Shown: positions 1-10,260, counted from the stretch's first letter. The stretch is DNA of 64,000 nucleotides from Liolophura sinensis (GCF_032854445.1 NC_088302.1:16797338-16861337); one strand, 5' to 3'. Numbers and translations are program-made. Notes: generated from the letters alone by a model not told the origin.

Positions 1-367
1 GGCTGGATGGCCGTTTGAACGAAGACAACAAACTCCCTGCCATCCCACGTCTGTCTTGGCTTAGATGGACCATACAAGTCACACTAGGGGCGATAACTCA
101 TATCCACATTTCCCCACCCACCAGTGTACATAGCGTGTGGCTGCGTGTGTGTGTCCGCATTGGGAGCATCGTCCCAACCCCTGTTCCATGTCAACCACTA
201 TACTTGTACTTCATTTTCTTTGCACCTAAATTTTTGTTGGCAAAATATCATTTTAGTATGAGAAAAAAACGAAAATCCACAGGCTGTGAGCGCACCCATT
301 TAGATAGCGTCTACTGAAAAAACCACGATTAAATACGTTGGTTCTACGTTTTGGGCTACACGTTTAT

Positions 368-375
368 ATGCAAAT
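368..375 (+). promoter_or_regulatory. Octamer motif of the U6 promoter (-80 to -73)
   Basis: A perfect ATGCAAAT, the POU-domain (Oct-1) octamer, lies 80 to 73 bases before the U6 start and recurs at the same distance in the other U6 units. In vertebrate U6 genes the octamer belongs to a distal element near -220; here it abuts the proximal element. Binding is inferred, not shown. Representative of all A units. Confidence 0.55.
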
Positions 376-383
376 ATCAAGAG

Positions 384-402
384 CCCATCATGCGGCAAAG
401 GT
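384..402 (+). promoter_or_regulatory. Candidate proximal sequence element (PSE) of U6
   Basis: CCCATCATGCGGCAAAGG sits at about -64 to -46 from the U6 start, the position expected for the SNAPc-binding PSE of a type 3 Pol III promoter. It loosely resembles vertebrate PSEs (a CCAT-like start and an AAAG end). PSEs diverge quickly between phyla, so position is stronger evidence than sequence. Invariant across the array as far as seen. Confidence 0.5.
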
Positions 403-416
403 GCACGTCGGCCTTG

Positions 417-422
417 TATAAA
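417..422 (+). promoter_or_regulatory. TATA box of U6
   Basis: TATAAA at -31 to -26 from the U6 start in TTGTATAAAGCAAG. This is the correct place for the TATA box that, together with a PSE, directs Pol III to U6 genes. Conserved in every U6 unit read. Confidence 0.85.
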
Positions 423-447
423 GCAAGACGGCATGGCCGCTACTCTC

Positions 448-464
448 GTACTTGCTTCGGCAGT

Positions 465-504
<40 letters not shown>

Positions 505-554
505 GGCCCCTGCGCAAGGATGACACGCAAATTCGTGAAGCGTTCCATATTTTT
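448..554 (+). ncRNA. U6: U6 spliceosomal snRNA
   Basis: A 107-nt gene matching animal U6 almost base for base. U6 pairs with U4, then with U2 and the 5' splice site, and forms the catalytic centre of the spliceosome in the nucleus. Visible parts: 5' stem-loop (1-19), ACAGAG box (41-46), AGC triad (53-55), internal stem-loop with the bulged metal-binding U at 74, and a 3' T5 end. Compared with human U6 as I recall it, bases 3 and 17 are A and U instead of G and C, which keeps the stem paired. Transcribed by Pol III from the octamer/PSE/TATA promoter just upstream. This first unit has several extra or missing bases in its spacers, probably contig-end sequence errors, but none in the gene. Confidence 0.97.
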
Positions 555-580
555 CTTTTCTTTTCTTTTCTTTTCTCTTC
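550..580 (+). terminator. U6 Pol III terminator and TTTTC run
   Basis: Five T residues end the U6 gene and form the canonical Pol III stop. They are followed by a TTTTC pentamer run, which offers several backup T4 stops. The run length varies: the unit ending at 7190 has one extra pentamer. Confidence 0.85.
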
Positions 581-767
581 AGCCCCAGTCCTCTCCCAGC
601 GCTTGTAACAGACTTTTGTTCTCCCAGCGTTTTTAAAAGATCGTCTGGATGTCCTGGAGCAGAAAAAACAAAAAAGCAAGAATTCGGATTCATATCGTTG
701 GTTCAATTCAGTTTTATCCTTATTTATCTGGGTACATACATCTTGGTATTAATGAAGAAAAAGAGAG

Positions 768-806
768 AGAGAGAAAAAAAGAAAAAAAAAAAAAAAAAAA
801 GAGGTT
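768..806 (-). terminator. 5S Pol III terminator (poly-T tract on minus strand)
   Basis: On the minus strand the 5S gene is followed within about 11 nt by a long T run, then a CT run. T4 or more is sufficient for Pol III release, so this tract should stop 5S transcription before it meets the facing U6 gene. Length varies by a few bases between units; A units have the longer tract. Confidence 0.8.
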
Positions 807-809
807 GCT

Positions 810-928
810 AGCCTACAGCACCCGGTGTTCCCAGGCGGTCACCCATCCAAGTACTAACCGGGCTCGACGTTGCTTAACTTCGGTGTTCGGACGAGAACCG
901 GTGTTTTCAACGTGATATGGCCGTAGGC
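810..928 (-). rRNA. 5S: 5S ribosomal RNA (type A)
   Basis: A 119-nt 5S gene: 5' GCCTACGGCCATATCACG and 3' GGGTGCTGTAGGCT pair as helix I. The internal control region of a type 1 Pol III promoter (box A from about 50, box C about 80-97 with GGATGGGTGACCGCCTGG) is intact. The product joins the large ribosomal subunit. The CCATATCACGTTGAAAACACCGG start is of the kind seen in molluscan 5S. The mature 3' end could be 1-2 nt longer. A-type 5' flank with one G missing (ACTGTTTGGG). In later entries, A means U6-linked with the ACTGG flank and B means U6-free with the TCTTG flank. Confidence 0.97.
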
Positions 929-1206
929 ACTGTTTGGGTAAAACTTTGCTATATATTGGTGGTGAAATAAAATGCATGGAATATCAGAACAAGTGCACCA
1001 AACAGTGAAGAGGCTGGATGGCCGTTTGAACGAAGACAACAAACTCCCTGCCATCCCACGTCTGTCTTGGCTTAGATGGACCATACAAGTCACACTAGGG
1101 GCGAGAACTCATATCCACATTTCCCCACCCACCATGGGTACATGCATCTTGGTATTAATGAAGAAAAAGAGAGAGAGAGAAAAAAAAAACAAAAAAAGAG
1201 GTTGCT

Positions 1207-1325
1207 AGCCTACAGCACCCGGTGTTCCCAGGCGGTCACCCATCCAAGTACTAACCGGGCTCGACGTTGCTTAACTTCGGTGTTCGGACGAGAACCGGTG
1301 TTTTCAACGTGATATGGCCGTAGGC
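1207..1325 (-). rRNA. 5S: 5S ribosomal RNA (type B)
   Basis: First B copy in the window, with the TCTTGTTGGGG flank and the A-tract containing a single C. The coding part matches the A copy at 810-928. Confidence 0.97.
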
Positions 1326-1347
1326 TCTTGTTGGGGTAAAACTTTGC

Positions 1348-1355
1348 TATATATT
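1348..1355 (-). promoter_or_regulatory. TATA-like element upstream of 5S
   Basis: TATATA centred about 25 nt upstream of the 5S start (minus strand, AATATATAGC) is present in both A and B flanks, although the bases between it and the gene differ. TATA-like elements near -25 to -30 assist 5S transcription in several animals and fungi. Representative copy. Confidence 0.65.
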
Positions 1356-1531
1356 GGTGGTGAAATAAAATGCATGGAATATCAGAACAAGTGCACCAAA
1401 CAGTGAAGAGGCTGGATGGCCGTTTGAACGAAGACAACAAACTCCCTGCCATCCCACGTCTGTCTTGGCTTAGATGGACCATACAAGTCACACTAGGGGC
1501 GATAACTCATATCCACATTTCCCCACCCACC

Positions 1532-1872
1532 AGTGTACATAGCGTGTGGCTGCGTGTGTGTGTCCGCATTGGGAGCATCGTCCCAACCCCTGTTCCATGT
1601 CAACCACTATACTTGTACTTCATTTTCTTTGCACCTAAATTTTGTTGGCAAAATATCATTTTAGTATGAGAAAAAAACGAAAATCCACAGGCTGTGAGCG
1701 CACCCATTTAGATAGCGTCTACTGAAAAAACCACGATTAAATACGTTGGTTCTACGTCTTGGGCTACACGTTTATATGCAAATATCAAGAGCCCATCATG
1801 CGGCAAAGGTGCACGTCGGCCTTGTATAAAGCAAGACGGCATGGCTGCTACTCTCGTACTTGCTTCGGCAGT

Positions 1873-1912
<40 letters not shown>

Positions 1913-2133
1913 GGCCCCTGCGCAAGGATCACACGCAAATTCGTGAAGCGTTCCATATTTTTCTTTTCTTTTCTTTTCTTTTCTCTTCAGCCCCAGTCTC
2001 TCCCAGCGCTTGTAACAGACTTTTGTTCTCCCAGCGTTTTTAAAAGATCGTCTGGATGTCCTGGAGCAGAAAAACAAAAAAGCAAGAATTCGGATTCATA
2101 TCGTTGGTTCAATTCAGTTTATCCTTATTTATC
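1532..2133 (+). repeat. U6 cassette present in A units, absent from B units
   Basis: About 602 bp lies between CCCCACCCACC on the left and TGGGTACATACATCTTGG on the right. It holds the U6 promoter, gene and terminator. Its left end (AGTGTACATA) and the sequence just past its right end (TGGGTACATA) are near direct repeats sharing GTACATA. This suggests that B arose from A by a short-homology deletion, or that U6 was inserted into a B-like ancestor. The sequence does not tell which. Confidence 0.7.
1856..1962 (+). ncRNA. U6: U6 snRNA, G75C variant
   Basis: Full 107 nt. G75 is C (1930), next to the bulged U74 of the internal stem-loop. Shared only with the copy at 3263. Confidence 0.95.
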
Positions 2134-2214
2134 TGGGTACATACATCTTGGTATTAATGAAGAAAAAGAGAGAGAGAGGAAAAAAGAAAAAAAAAAAAAA
2201 AAAAAGAGGTTGTT

Positions 2215-2333
2215 AGCCTACAGCACCCGGTGTTCCCAGGCGGTCACCCATCCAAGTACTAACCGGGCTCGACGTTGCTTAACTTCGGTGTTCGGACGAG
2301 AACCGGTGTTTTCAACGTGATATGGCCGTAGGC
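2215..2333 (-). rRNA. 5S: 5S ribosomal RNA (type A)
   Basis: A copy downstream of the first G75C U6. The 3' flank reads GTTGTTAG instead of the commoner GTTGCTAG. Confidence 0.97.
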
Positions 2334-2732
2334 ACTGGTTTGGGTAAAACTTTGCTATATATTGGTGGTGAAATAAAATGCATGGAATATCAGAACAAGT
2401 GCACCAAACAGTGAAGAGGCTGGATGGCCGTTTGAACGAAGACAACAAACTCCCTGCCATCCCACGTCTGTCTTGGCTTAGATGGACCATACAAGTCACA
2501 CTAGGGGCGATAACTCATATCCACATTTCCCCACCCACCATGGGTACATACATCTTGGTATTAATGAAGAAAAAGAGAGAGAGAGAAAAAAAAAAACAAA
2601 AAAAGAGGTTGCTAGCCTACAGCACCCGGTGTTCCCAGGCGGTCACCCATCCAAGTACTAACCGGGCTCGACGTTGCTTAACTTCGGTGTTCGGACGAGA
2701 ACCGGTGTTTTCAACGTGATATGGCCGTAGGC
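2334..2732. repeat. Representative type B unit (5S only), 399 bp
   Basis: It shares with type A the 5S gene, the roughly 200-bp 5' flank and the GA/poly-A tract, but the U6 cassette of about 600 bp is absent. The flank CCCCACCCACC joins directly to ATGGGTACATACATCTTGG. The B poly-A tract carries a single C (AAACAAAAAAAG), where A has a G. The 5S 5' flank starts TCTTGTTGGGG on the plus strand, where A has ACTGGTTTGGG. Confidence 0.93.
2614..2732 (-). rRNA. 5S: 5S ribosomal RNA (type B)
   Basis: B copy; no coding variant seen. Confidence 0.97.
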
Positions 2733-3262
2733 TCTTGTTGGGGTAAAACTTTGCTATATATTGGTGGTGAAATAAAATGCATGGAATATCAGAACAAGTG
2801 CACCAAACAGTGAAGAGGCTGGATGGCCGTTTGAACGAAGACAACAAACTCCCTGCCATCCCACGTCTGTCTTGGCTTAGATGGACCATACAAGTCACAC
2901 TAGGGGCGATAACTCATATCCACATTTCCCCACCCACCAGTGTACATAGCGTGTGGCTGCGTGTGTGTGTCCGCATTGGGAGCATCGTCCCAACCCCTGT
3001 TCCATGTCAACCACTATACTTGTACTTCATTTTCTTTGCACCTAAATTTTGTTGGCAAAATATCATTTTAGTATGAGAAAAAAACGAAAATCCACAGGCT
3101 GTGAGCGCACCCATTTAGATAGCGTCTACTGAAAAAACCACGATTAAATACGTTGGTTCTACGTCTTGGGCTACACGTTTATATGCAAATATCAAGAGCC
3201 CATCATGCGGCAAAGGTGCACGTCGGCCTTGTATAAAGCAAGACGGCATGGCTGCTACTCTC

Positions 3263-3279
3263 GTACTTGCTTCGGCAGT

Positions 3280-3319
<40 letters not shown>

Positions 3320-3369
3320 GGCCCCTGCGCAAGGATCACACGCAAATTCGTGAAGCGTTCCATATTTTT
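3263..3369 (+). ncRNA. U6: U6 snRNA, G75C variant
   Basis: Second copy with C at position 75 (3337); its unit is a near duplicate of the previous dimer. Confidence 0.95.
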
Positions 3370-3621
3370 CTTTTCTTTTCTTTTCTTTTCTCTTCAGCCC
3401 CAGTCTCTCCCAGCGCTTGTAACAGACTTTTGTTCTCCCAGCGTTTTTAAAAGATCGTCTGGATGTCCTGGAGCAGAAAAACAAAAAAGCAAGAATTCGG
3501 ATTCATATCGTTGGTTCAATTCAGTTTATCCTTATTTATCTGGGTACATACATCTTGGTATTAATGAAGAAAAAGAGAGAGAGAGGAAAAAAGAAAAAAA
3601 AAAAAAAAAAAAGAGGTTGTT

Positions 3622-3740
3622 AGCCTACAGCACCCGGTGTTCCCAGGCGGTCACCCATCCAAGTACTAACCGGGCTCGACGTTGCTTAACTTCGGTGTTC
3701 GGACGAGAACCGGTGTTTTCAACGTGATATGGCCGTAGGC
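3622..3740 (-). rRNA. 5S: 5S ribosomal RNA (type A)
   Basis: A copy with the GTTGTTAG 3' flank. Confidence 0.97.
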
Positions 3741-4019
3741 ACTGGTTTGGGTAAAACTTTGCTATATATTGGTGGTGAAATAAAATGCATGGAATATCAG
3801 AACAAGTGCACCAAACAGTGAAGAGGCTGGATGGCCGTTTGAACGAAGACAACAAACTCCCTGCCATCCCACGTCTGTCTTGGCTTAGATGGACCATACA
3901 AGTCACACTAGGGGCGATAACTCATATCCACATTTCCCCACCCACCATGGGTACATACATCTTGGTATTAATGAAGAAAAAGAGAGAGAGAGAAAAAAAA
4001 AACAAAAAAAGAGGTTGCT

Positions 4020-4138
4020 AGCCTACAGCACCCGGTGTTCCCAGGCGGTCACCCATCCAAGTACTAACCGGGCTCGACGTTGCTTAACTTCGGTGTTCGG
4101 ACGAGAACCGGTGTTTTCAACGTGATATGGCCGTAGGC
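4020..4138 (-). rRNA. 5S: 5S ribosomal RNA (type B)
   Basis: B copy; no variant seen. Confidence 0.97.
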
Positions 4139-4668
4139 TCTTGTTGGGGTAAAACTTTGCTATATATTGGTGGTGAAATAAAATGCATGGAATATCAGAA
4201 CAAGTGCACCAAACAGTGAAGAGGCTGGATGGCCGTTTGAACGAAGACAACAAACTCCCTGCCATCCCACGTCTGTCTTGGCTTAGATGGACCATACAAG
4301 TCACACTAGGGGCGATAACTCATATCCACATTTCCCCACCCACCAGTGTACATAGCGTGTGGCTGCGTGTGTGTGTCCGCATTGGGAGCATCGTCCCAAC
4401 CCCTGTTCCATGTCAACCACTATACTTGTACTTCATTTTCTTTGCACCTAAATTTTGTTGGCAAAATATCATTTTAGTATGAGAAAAAAACGAAAATCCA
4501 CAGGCTGTGAGCGCACCCATTTAGATAGCGTCTACTGAAAAAACCACGATTAAATACGTTGGTTCTACGTCTTGGGCTACACGTTTATATGCAAATATCA
4601 AGAGCCCATCATGCGGCAAAGGTGCACGTCGGCCTTGTATAAAGCAAGACGGCATGGCTGCTACTCTC

Positions 4669-4685
4669 GTACTTGCTTCGGCAGT

Positions 4686-4725
<40 letters not shown>

Positions 4726-4775
4726 GGCCCCTGCGCAAGGATGACACGCAAATTCGTGAAGCGTTCCATATTTTT
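4669..4775 (+). ncRNA. U6: U6 snRNA
   Basis: Consensus copy, G75 restored. Confidence 0.97.
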
Positions 4776-5027
4776 CTTTTCTTTTCTTTTCTTTTCTCTT
4801 CAGCCCCAGTCTCTCCCAGCGCTTGTAACAGACTTTTGTTCTCCCAGCGTTTTTAAAAGATCGTCTGGATGTCCTGGAGCAGAAAAACAAAAAAGCAAGA
4901 ATTCGGATTCATATCGTTGGTTCAATTCAGTTTATCCTTATTTATCTGGGTACATACATCTTGGTATTAATGAAGAAAAAGAGAGAGAGAGAAAAAAAGA
5001 AAAAAAAAAAAAAAAAAAGAGGTTGTT

Positions 5028-5146
5028 AGCCTACAGCACCCGGTGTTCCCAGGCGGTCACCCATCCAAGTACTAACCGGGCTCGACGTTGCTTAACTTCG
5101 GTGTTCGGACGAGAACCGGTGTTTTCAACGTGATATGGCCGTAGGC
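5028..5146 (-). rRNA. 5S: 5S ribosomal RNA (type A)
   Basis: A copy with the GTTGTTAG 3' flank; followed directly by another A unit. Confidence 0.97.
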
Positions 5147-5676
5147 ACTGGTTTGGGTAAAACTTTGCTATATATTGGTGGTGAAATAAAATGCATGGAA
5201 TATCAGAACAAGTGCACCAAACAGTGAAGAGGCTGGATGGCCGTTTGAACGAAGACAACAAACTCCCTGCCATCCCACGTCTGTCTTGGCTTAGATGGAC
5301 CATACAAGTCACACTAGGGGCGATAACTCATATCCACATTTCCCCACCCACCAGTGTACATAGCGTGTGGCTGCGTGTGTGTGTCCGCATTGGGAGCATC
5401 GTCCCAACCCCTGTTCCATGTCAACCACTATACTTGTACTTCATTTTCTTTGCACCTAAATTTTGTTGGCAAAATATCATTTTAGTATGAGAAAAAAACG
5501 AAAATCCACAGGCTGTGAGCGCACCCATTTAGATAGCGTCTACTGAAAAAACCACGATTAAATACGTTGGTTCTACGTTTTGGGCTACACGTTTATATGC
5601 AAATATCAAGAGCCCATCATGCGGCAAAGGTGCACGTCGGCCTTGTATAAAGCAAGACGGCATGGCTGCTACTCTC

Positions 5677-5693
5677 GTACTTGCTTCGGCAGT

Positions 5694-5733
<40 letters not shown>

Positions 5734-5783
5734 GGCCCCTGCGCAAGGATGACACGCAAATTCGTGAAGCGTTCCATATTTTT
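5677..5783 (+). ncRNA. U6: U6 snRNA
   Basis: Consensus copy, in an A unit that follows an A unit. Confidence 0.97.
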
Positions 5784-6035
5784 CTTTTCTTTTCTTTTCT
5801 TTTCTCTTCAGCCCCAGTCTCTCCCAGCGCTTGTAACAGACTTTTGTTCTCCCAGCGTTTTTAAAAGATCGTCTGGATGTCCTGGAGCAGAAAAACAAAA
5901 AAGCAAGAATTCGGATTCATATCGTTGGTTCAATTCAGTTTATCCTTATTTATCTGGGTACATACATCTTGGTATTAATGAAGAAAAAGAGAGAGAGAGA
6001 AAAAAAGAAAAAAAAAAAAAAAAAAAGAGGTTGCT

Positions 6036-6154
6036 AGCCTACAGCACCCGGTGTTCCCAGGCGGTCACCCATCCAAGTACTAACCGGGCTCGACGTTGCT
6101 TAACTTCGGTGTTCGGACGAGAACCGGTGTTTTCAACGTGATATGGCCGTAGGC
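6036..6154 (-). rRNA. 5S: 5S ribosomal RNA (type A)
   Basis: A copy; no variant seen. Confidence 0.97.
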
Positions 6155-6434
6155 ACTGGTTTGGGTAAAACTTTGCTATATATTGGTGGTGAAATAAAAT
6201 GCATGGAATATCAGAACAAGTGCACCAAACAGTGAAGAGGCTGGATGGCCGTTTGAACGAAGACAACAAACTCCCTGCCATCCCACGTCTGTCTTGGCTT
6301 AGATGGACCATACAAGTCACACTAGGGGCGATAACTCATATCCACATTTCCCCACCCACCATGGGTACATGCATCTTGGTATTAATGAAGAAAAAGAGAG
6401 AGAGAGAAAAAAAAAAACAAAAAAAGAGGTTGCT

Positions 6435-6553
6435 AGCCTACAGCACCCGGTGTTCCCAGGCGGTCACCCATCCAAGTACTAACCGGGCTCGACGTTGCTT
6501 AACTTCGGTGTTCGGACGAGAACCGGTGTTTTCAACGTGATATGGCCGTAGGC
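6435..6553 (-). rRNA. 5S: 5S ribosomal RNA (type B)
   Basis: B copy; the spacer before it reads GGGTACATGCATC. Confidence 0.97.
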
Positions 6554-7083
6554 TCTTGTTGGGGTAAAACTTTGCTATATATTGGTGGTGAAATAAAATG
6601 CATGGAATATCAGAACAAGTGCACCAAACAGTGAAGAGGCTGGATGGCCGTTTGAACGAAGACAACAAACTCCCTGCCATCCCACGTCTGTCTTGGCTTA
6701 GATGGACCATACAAGTCACACTAGGGGCGATAACTCATATCCACATTTCCCCACCCACCAGTGTACATAGCGTGTGGCTGCGTGTGTGTGTCCGCATTGG
6801 GAGCATCGTCCCAACCCCTGTTCCATGTCAACCACTATACTTGTACTTCATTTTCTTTGCACCTAAATTTTGTTGGCAAAATATCATTTTAGTATGAGAA
6901 AAAAACGAAAATCCACAGGCTGTGAGCGCACCCATTTAGATAGCGTCTACTGAAAAAACCACGATTAAATACGTTGGTTCTACGTCTTGGGCTACACGTT
7001 TATATGCAAATATCAAGAGCCCATCATGCGGCAAAGGTGCACGTCGGCCTTGTATAAAGCAAGACGGCATGGCTGCTACTCTC

Positions 7084-7100
7084 GTACTTGCTTCGGCAGT

Positions 7101-7140
<40 letters not shown>

Positions 7141-7190
7141 GGCCCCTGCGCAAGGATGACACGCAAATTCGTGAAGCGTTCCATATTTTT
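7084..7190 (+). ncRNA. U6: U6 snRNA
   Basis: Consensus gene. The TTTTC run after it is one pentamer longer than usual, so this unit is about 1,014 bp. Confidence 0.97.
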
Positions 7191-7448
7191 CTTTTCTTTT
7201 CTTTTCTTTTCTTTTCTCTTCAGCCCCAGTCTCTCCCAGCGCTTGTAACAGACTTTTGTTCTCCCAGCGTTTTTAAAAGATCGTCTGGATGTCCTGGAGC
7301 AGAAAAACAAAAAAGCAAGAATTCGGATTCATATCGTTGGTTCAATTCAGTTTATCCTTATTTATCTGGGTACATACATCTTGGTATTAATGAAGAAAAA
7401 GAGAGAGAGAGAAAAAAAGAAAAAAAAAAAAAAAAAAAAGAGGTTGCT

Positions 7449-7567
7449 AGCCTACAGCACCCGGTGTTCCCAGGCGGTCACCCATCCAAGTACTAACCGG
7501 GCTCGACGTTGCTTAACTTCGGTGTTCGGACGAGAACCGGTGTTTTCAACGTGATATGGCCGTAGGC
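7449..7567 (-). rRNA. 5S: 5S ribosomal RNA (type A)
   Basis: A copy in the extended 1,014-bp unit. Confidence 0.97.
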
Positions 7568-8097
7568 ACTGGTTTGGGTAAAACTTTGCTATATATTGGT
7601 GGTGAAATAAAATGCATGGAATATCAGAACAAGTGCACCAAACAGTGAAGAGGCTGGATGGCCGTTTGAACGAAGACAACAAACTCCCTGCCATCCCACG
7701 TCTGTCTTGGCTTAGATGGACCATACAAGTCACACTAGGGGCGATAACTCATATCCACATTTCCCCACCCACCAGTGTACATAGCGTGTGGCTGCGTGTG
7801 TGTGTCCGCATTGGGAGCATCGTCCCAACCCCTGTTCCATGTCAACCACTATACTTGTACTTCATTTTCTTTGCACCTAAATTTTGTTGGCAAAATATCA
7901 TTTTAGTATGAGAAAAAAACGAAAATCCACAGGCTGTGAGCGCACCCATTTAGATAGCGTCTACTGAAAAAACCACGATTAAATACGTTGGTCCTACGTT
8001 TTGGGCTACACGTTTATATGCAAATATCAAGAGCCCATCATGCGGCAAAGGTGCACGTCGGCCTTGTATAAAGCAAGACGGCATGGCTGCTACTCTC

Positions 8098-8114
8098 GTA
8101 CTTGCTTCGGCAGT

Positions 8115-8154
<40 letters not shown>

Positions 8155-8204
8155 GGCCCCTGCGCAAGGATGACACGCAAATTCGTGAAGCGTTCCATAT
8201 TTTT
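8098..8204 (+). ncRNA. U6: U6 snRNA
   Basis: Consensus gene; the far upstream spacer has GGTCCTACG where other copies have GGTTCTACG. Confidence 0.97.
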
Positions 8205-8456
8205 CTTTTCTTTTCTTTTCTTTTCTCTTCAGCCCCAGTCTCTCCCAGCGCTTGTAACAGACTTTTGTTCTCCCAGCGTTTTTAAAAGATCGTCTGGATG
8301 TCCTGGAGCAGAAAAACAAAAAAGCAAGAATTCGGATTCATATCGTTGGTTCAATTCAGTTTATCCTTATTTATCTGGGTACATACATCTTGGTATTAAT
8401 GAAGAAAAAGAGAGAGAGAGAAAAAAAGAAAAAAAAAAAAAAAAAAAGAGGTTGCT

Positions 8457-8575
8457 AGCCTACAGCACCCGGTGTTCCCAGGCGGTCACCCATCCAAGTA
8501 CTAACCGGGCTCGACGTTGCTTAACTTCGGTGTTCGGACGAGAACCGGTGTTTTCAACGTGATATGGCCGTAGGC
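8457..8575 (-). rRNA. 5S: 5S ribosomal RNA (type A)
   Basis: A copy; no variant seen. Confidence 0.97.
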
Positions 8576-8854
8576 ACTGGTTTGGGTAAAACTTTGCTAT
8601 ATATTGGTGGTGAAATAAAATGCATGGAATATCAGAACAAGTGCACCAAACAGTGAAGAGGCTGGATGGCCGTTTGAACGAAGACAACAAACTCCCTGCC
8701 ATCCCACGTCTGTCTTGGCTTAGATGGACCATACAAGTCACACTAGGGGCGATAACTCATATCCACATTTCCCCACCCACCATGGGTACATGCATCTTGG
8801 TATTAATGAAGAAAAAGAGAGAGAGAGAAAAAAAAAACAAAAAAAGAGGTTGCT

Positions 8855-8973
8855 AGCCTACAGCACCCGGTGTTCCCAGGCGGTCACCCATCCAAGTACT
8901 AACCGGGCTCGACGTTGCTTAACTTCGGTGTTCGGACGAGAACCGGTGTTTTCAACGTGATATGGCCGTAGGC
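8855..8973 (-). rRNA. 5S: 5S ribosomal RNA (type B)
   Basis: B copy; no variant seen. Confidence 0.97.
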
Positions 8974-9503
8974 TCTTGTTGGGGTAAAACTTTGCTATAT
9001 ATTGGTGGTGAAATAAAATGCATGGAATATCAGAACAAGTGCACCAAACAGTGAAGAGGCTGGATGGCCGTTTGAACGAAGACAACAAACTCCCTGCCAT
9101 CCCACGTCTGTCTTGGCTTAGATGGACCATACAAGTCACACTAGGGGCGATAACTCATATCCACATTTCCCCACCCACCAGTGTACATAGCGTGTGGCTG
9201 CGTGTGTGTGTCCGCATTGGGAGCATCGTCCCAACCCCTGTTCCATGTCAACCACTATACTTGTACTTCATTTTCTTTGCACCTAAATTTTGTTGGCAAA
9301 ATATCATTTTAGTATGAGAAAAAAACGAAAATCCACAGGCTGTGAGCGCACCCATTTAGATAGCGTCTACTGAAAAAACCACGATTAAATACGTTGGTTC
9401 TACGTTTTGGGCTACACGTTTATATGCAAATATCAAGAGCCCATCATGCGGCAAAGGTGCACGTCGGCCTTGTATAAAGCAAGACGGCATGGCTGCTACT
9501 CTC

Positions 9504-9520
9504 GTACTTGCTTCGGCAGT

Positions 9521-9560
<40 letters not shown>

Positions 9561-9610
9561 GGCCCCTGCGCAAGGATGACACGCAAATTCGTGAAGCGTT
9601 CCATATTTTT
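9504..9610 (+). ncRNA. U6: U6 snRNA
   Basis: Consensus copy. Confidence 0.97.
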
Positions 9611-9862
9611 CTTTTCTTTTCTTTTCTTTTCTCTTCAGCCCCAGTCTCTCCCAGCGCTTGTAACAGACTTTTGTTCTCCCAGCGTTTTTAAAAGATCGTC
9701 TGGATGTCCTGGAGCAGAAAAACAAAAAAGCAAGAATTCGGATTCATATCGTTGGTTCAATTCAGTTTATCCTTATTTATCTGGGTACATACATCTTGGT
9801 ATTAATGAAGAAAAAGAGAGAGAGAGAAAAAAAGAAAAAAAAAAAAAAAAAAAGAGGTTGCT

Positions 9863-9981
9863 AGCCTACAGCACCCGGTGTTCCCAGGCGGTCACCCATC
9901 CAAGTACTAACCGGGCTCGACGTTGCTTAACTTCGGTGTTCGGACGAGAACCGGTGTTTTCAACGTGATATGGCCGTAGGC
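9863..9981 (-). rRNA. 5S: 5S ribosomal RNA (type A)
   Basis: A copy; no variant seen. Confidence 0.97.
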
Positions 9982-10260
9982 ACTGGTTTGGGTAAAACTT
10001 TGCTATATATTGGTGGTGAAATAAAATGCATGGAATATCAGAACAAGTGCACCAAACAGTGAAGAGGCTGGATGGCCGTTTGAACGAAGACAACAAACTC
10101 CCTGCCATCCCACGTCTGTCTTGGCTTAGATGGACCATACAAGTCACACTAGGGGCGATAACTCATATCCACATTTCCCCACCCACCATGGGTACATGCA
10201 TCTTGGTATTAATGAAGAAAAAGAGAGAGAGAGAAAAAAAAAACAAAAAAAGAGGTTGCT

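Larger units (their letters stand above)
1326..2333. repeat. Representative type A unit (U6 + 5S), 1,008 bp
   Basis: Order along the plus strand: 5' flank of the preceding 5S copy (1326-1531), U6 cassette starting near AGTGTACATAGCG (1532), a short GT run, U6 promoter, U6 gene (1856-1962), TTTTC pentamer run, spacer, GA/poly-A tract (2161-2205), 5S gene (2215-2333, minus). The 5S and U6 3' ends face each other across about 250 bp. The A-type poly-A tract has the form A7-G-A(16-20). Confidence 0.93.

Noticed and set aside
121-330. Search for a third RNA gene (U1, U2, U5, spliced leader) in the spacer before U6
   Set aside because: No recognisable core motif of these RNAs on either strand; only a short GT run and the U6 promoter.
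660-715. Box B-like GGTTCAATTC in the spacer after U6, suggesting a hidden tRNA gene
   Set aside because: No box A at tRNA spacing and the neighbouring arms do not pair.
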